A model generated the notes under the pieces. It did no database searches. It was not told the DNA's origin and saw only the letters and a list, made by a program, of their open reading frames with translations. The translations under genes and the position numbers were made by a program. A stretch of 61,483 bases of DNA, taken from an uncultured Porphyromonadaceae bacterium. Lineage in GTDB: Bacteria > Bacteroidota > Bacteroidia > Bacteroidales > Muribaculaceae. Below, piece by piece: positions 58,913 to 61,483 of this stretch; within the stretch, counting starts at the first letter, position 1, and every line of letters begins with the position of its first letter. Where the stretch lies: NCBI GenBank assembly GCA_900541865.1, contig UQLO01000013.1:1-61483 (forward strand). The letters are read 5' to 3'.

Positions 58913-61150
58913 TCAGAACGTGAGGGTTACGTTGGCCAGAACGTTGGTAGTGGCTTGAGCGGCATAGCCGGCGTAGCGGTAGACGACGGGCTTGCCGTCC
59001 TCGAGAGTGTACCCGGCGCCGGCGTAGCCGTTGTTGCAGTACTTCTTGTCGAAAATATTGTAGACGGTCACACCGAGCCGCAGCTCGCGCACCGAGGGAA
59101 TTGAGCGGAAGGTGTAGGCCAGGGCGAGGTCGCTGACGAAATAGGAATCGAGCTTAGCGGCCTCGGAGCGCGCATTGTTCATATACTGGCTTGAGACAAA
59201 GCGGCTCATCAGCGAGGCCTCGAAGCCGGCGACGTTGAAGTTGAAGGCGTTGTGGAGCACGAAGTCGGGGGAGAAGGCGATAGGGGTGTTCCCGCAGTCG
59301 ATAGCGATGGGGTTTGTCCATTCGTCCTCGTAGATATACTCGGTGAAGTTTTTGATGCGGTTTCGCGAGAGGGTTGCGTTTATTGCCCAGTCGAACCATC
59401 GCACCGGCTTGAATGAGGCCTGCAGCTCGATGCCCATGCGGTATGAGTCGGGCACGTTGACGCACACGGCGTTACCGGTGTCGGAGAGTTTGCCGGTGAC
59501 CACCAGCTGGTTGCGGTAGTCCATATAGTATAGGTTGGCACCGGCGGTGAAGATGCGGCCGGTGTAGAAATATCCGGCTTCGTAGTCGAACATCCTTTCG
59601 GCGCTCGGATAGAGGTTGGGGTCGCTGTCGGTGAAGTTGTCGCGGGTGGGTTCCTTATGGGCCACGCTCCAGGAGGCGTATGCGCGGTGCGGACCGTGGT
59701 TGTAGCTCAGACCTACTTTGGGGTTGAAAAAGTTCCAGTTGCGAAGAACGTTGAGTTCGGCCATGCCGTCGGTATTCCAGTCGAAATTGTCGCTCACGCC
59801 GCGGATTGTGTAGTGAATGTGGCGGTATTGGAGGTCGGCGTAGGCGCTGAAACCGCTGCCGAACTCATAGTCGCCGCGCACGAAGATATTACTGTCGAAT
59901 TTTCGGCCTGTGTTGCGGTAGTATTCCTGCAGGGGGTTGATGGGTCCGACGTAGTTTCGCACCCACTTTATTTGTCCGAAATGGTTGCCTCGGAACCAGT
60001 TTGCGGCGCCGCCGGCCACCAGGGTGAGAGCATCGTGGCGCCAACGAAGGTTGAACATTCCGCCTCCGAAGTCGTTGTCGTTGAATTTAAGGCGGATAAG
60101 GTCGGATTTCTTCACCTTGTTACCCTCGGCGTCGATGTAGGGCTGCAGGCCGTACTCAGAGAGTGTGCGACCGGTCTTGTACTGGTCGTAGTGGCCGTCG
60201 CCTTTGGTGTAGTGGAGGGCGGCGTTGAGAGTAATCGAGCGGCCTATGCTCTGATTGAGAAGCAATTGGAAGTGATGCTGGATGAAGTTGTCGCACTGGT
60301 CCTGATAGAACGCCGTCGAGCCGTCGGCTGCCGTATATTTTCCGCAGGGGTTGTATCGGCGGCCATACTCCTTCATTTCCTCCTTGGAAGCGTAGTCCCA
60401 TGCCATGTAGGTGCGCTCCTTGCCACCGAAGGCGAGCAGACGCAGAGTGGTGTTGTCGGCGCGGTATGCCAGCTGGCCCATGTAGCTCCAAAGTTGGGAG
60501 AAAGCCCGGTCGATATATCCGTCGGAGCCGATATGGCTTATGCGGGCGTCGACGCTCCAGTGGTTGCCGAACATGCCGGAGGCCACTTTGACCGACTGTC
60601 GGTTGGTGTTGTAGCTGCCATATGAAGCCGACACCAGAGCCGAGCGCTCGATAGACGGCGCGTCGGTGATCATATTGACCGAGGCGCCGAAAGCGCCGGC
60701 GCCGTTGGTCGACGTACCGGCGCCGCGTTGAATCTGAATATCTTTCAGTGAAGTAGCCAGGTCGGGCATGTTCACCCAGTAGACGTTGTGGCTCTCGCTG
60801 TCGTTGATGGGAACCCCGTTGGCGGTGATGTTTATGCGGCTGGCGTCGGTACCACGCACGCGCAGACTGCTGTATCCGATGCCAGCGCCGGCATCGCCGG
60901 TTGAGATAACGGAAGGAGTCATCTCCAGCAGAGAGGGGATGTCGCGTCCGTCGTTTGTCTTGGCGATTTGCTCGGCCGTGAGGTTGGTGAAGGCAACGGG
61001 AGTTTTCACTCCGGCGCGGTTGGCAATAACCTCCACGCCCTTAAGTTCGGTCACAAGGCTGTCGGCCTCATTAAAGTCGGTGCCTTCGGCGGCCCATAGA
61101 CAGGCCGTTGCGGTTGCAGCGAAGGCACACACCGCAAAATTACGTTTCAT
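58913..61150 (-). CDS. TonB-dependent receptor for thiamine uptake
   Basis: This 745-residue outer-membrane receptor imports thiamine or a precursor using TonB energy. It has a signal peptide (about residues 1-20), then a plug domain (about 40-155: VEVIANRAGVKTPVAFTNLTAEQIAKTNDG, SSLRVRGTDASRINITANGVP, IQIQRGAGTSTNGAGAFGASVNM). The beta-barrel ends in an aromatic (NVTLTF). There is no N-terminal CarboxypepD-like SusC domain, so it is an ordinary siderophore/vitamin-type receptor. The upstream TPP riboswitch and downstream pnuT support thiamine. Confidence 0.9.
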   Translation of the reverse strand: MKRNFAVCAFAATATACLWAAEGTDFNEADSLVTELKGVEVIANRAGVKTPVAFTNLTAEQIAKTNDGRDIPSLLEMTPSVISTGDAGAGIGYSSLRVRGTDASRINITANGVPINDSESHNVYWVNMPDLATSLKDIQIQRGAGTSTNGAGAFGASVNMITDAPSIERSALVSASYGSYNTNRQSVKVASGMFGNHWSVDARISHIGSDGYIDRAFSQLWSYMGQLAYRADNTTLRLLAFGGKERTYMAWDYASKEEMKEYGRRYNPCGKYTAADGSTAFYQDQCDNFIQHHFQLLLNQSIGRSITLNAALHYTKGDGHYDQYKTGRTLSEYGLQPYIDAEGNKVKKSDLIRLKFNDNDFGGGMFNLRWRHDALTLVAGGAANWFRGNHFGQIKWVRNYVGPINPLQEYYRNTGRKFDSNIFVRGDYEFGSGFSAYADLQYRHIHYTIRGVSDNFDWNTDGMAELNVLRNWNFFNPKVGLSYNHGPHRAYASWSVAHKEPTRDNFTDSDPNLYPSAERMFDYEAGYFYTGRIFTAGANLYYMDYRNQLVVTGKLSDTGNAVCVNVPDSYRMGIELQASFKPVRWFDWAINATLSRNRIKNFTEYIYEDEWTNPIAIDCGNTPIAFSPDFVLHNAFNFNVAGFEASLMSRFVSSQYMNNARSEAAKLDSYFVSDLALAYTFRSIPSVRELRLGVTVYNIFDKKYCNNGYAGAGYTLEDGKPVVYRYAGYAAQATTNVLANVTLTF

Positions 61151-61161
61151 GTGTCTGAATG

Positions 61162-61246
61162 TTTCTTACGCCGGTACTAACCGGATCAAGTTAAAAGGGT
61201 TTGATCTCAGCCCCGCCGGCCGATGCCGGCGATGCACCCCTAAAAA
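61162..61246 (-). promoter_or_regulatory. TPP (THI-element) riboswitch
   Basis: On the minus strand the conserved core is complete: GGGGTGC, then GGCTGAGA, ACCC, and CTTGATCCGGTTAGTACCGGCG. A P3-like hairpin (GCCGGC around ATCG) lies between the first two blocks. It ends about 12 nt before the receptor ATG, so it can control translation initiation or early termination. Known TPP elements repress thiamine uptake genes when TPP is abundant. Confidence 0.95.
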
Positions 61247-61300
61247 GACGAGAAAAGAACACGGGCAACCTCTCCCGGCGCCCTCGGCGTGTTCCGAGCG

Positions 61301-61308
61301 CAAAATTA
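61301..61308 (-). promoter_or_regulatory. -7 element (TAATTTTG) for the thiamine operon
   Basis: TAATTTTG on the minus strand lies about 55 nt before the riboswitch core, giving a leader of roughly 145 nt. Confidence 0.6.
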
Positions 61309-61372
61309 CAAATTTTCGATGAATCCGGCAATCGGTCGACGGCCAACTTCGGCATCGGCCCTGATAGGATGC

Positions 61373-61404
61373 AAAAAAATAGCCACACTCGGTGGAGTGT
61401 GGCT
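61373..61404 (-). terminator. terminator of tRNA-Val
   Basis: In the minus-strand sense AGCCACACTC-CACC-GAGTGTGGCT forms a perfect 10-bp stem, followed by ATTTTTTT. It lies directly after the tRNA CCA end. Confidence 0.8.
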
Positions 61405-61482
61405 TGGTGGGCGCTGAGGGATTCGAACCCCCGACCCTCTGCTTGTAAGGCAGACGCTCTGAACCAGCTGAGCTAAGCGCCC
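61405..61482 (-). tRNA. tRNA-Val (anticodon UAC) with encoded CCA
   Basis: In the minus-strand sense the acceptor stem GGGCGCT pairs with AGCGCCC. The D-arm starts GCTC, the anticodon loop is CTTACAA with anticodon TAC, and the T-arm is GGGGGTTCGAATCCC-like. Discriminator A and CCA are encoded. All arms are intact. It decodes GUA and probably other GUN valine codons. Confidence 0.95.
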
Positions 61483-61483
61483 C

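Overview
The window looks like a chromosomal segment of a GC-rich member of the Bacteroidales, most likely Muribaculaceae. Four things point there: promoters carry the Bacteroidetes -7 element TAnnTTTG with little or no Shine-Dalgarno; Bacteroidales-type families are common (DUF349, DUF4493/PCMD lipoproteins, DUF3256, DUF4834, DUF4919, PorT-like barrels, sigma-70/anti-sigma pairs); a thiamine TonB receptor is paired with PnuT behind a TPP riboswitch; and coding GC is high with strong third-position bias. The family-level assignment is inference. Most of the window is core genome. No phage, conjugative element, CRISPR array or rRNA operon is visible.

Layout. 0.2-9.2 kb: a DUF349 protein, a polyprenyl-phosphate sugar transferase, an hflX and long-chain acyl-CoA ligase pair, an MFS carrier and a four-helix-bundle/zinc-ribbon protein. 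9.3-17.2 kb: dnaX-proB-proA, two outer-membrane barrels, and phosphate butyryltransferase with butyrate kinase. 17.2-21.1 kb: repeat-rich, with rluB (long Asn/Gly-rich N-terminus), a small membrane protein, a REP-associated (IS200-like) tyrosine transposase in a mirror-symmetric palindrome cassette, and a PepSY-like protein. 21.4-27.4 kb: three consecutive DUF4493 lipoproteins. 27.5-31.3 kb: a MITE-like palindrome, a beta-helix lipoprotein, a DUF3256 protein, and xseA-xseB. 31.3-41.3 kb: a barrel, nagB, a split ThrE exporter with a LysR regulator, psd-pssA, DUF4834, DUF2461, a YeiH-type carrier, a dolichol-phosphate-mannose-synthase-like transferase and pyrC.

41.2-42.7 kb: an unusual minus-strand cassette of a thioredoxin, a C39-like/VKOR membrane protein and an overlapping short peptide, headed by four copies of an operator-like motif. 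43.0-47.9 kb: lptF/G, ribBA and several hypotheticals. 48.0-51.8 kb: a sigma/anti-sigma/secreted-protein set converging on an uncharacterised four-gene membrane operon ending in DUF4112. 52-57.6 kb: greA, a HIT protein, a cysteine-less thioredoxin-fold lipoprotein, pheT and yebC; the last two sit between two arrays built from the same palindromes in opposite orientation. 58.3-61.5 kb (minus strand): tRNA-Val(UAC), a TPP riboswitch, a thiamine TonB receptor and PnuT.

The most interesting material is (i) the network of short palindromes and AT-rich tandem repeats, which includes the symmetric transposase cassette and repeats that abut stop codons; (ii) the thioredoxin/C39-VKOR/peptide cassette with its operator-like array; and (iii) the uncharacterised DUF4112 operon.
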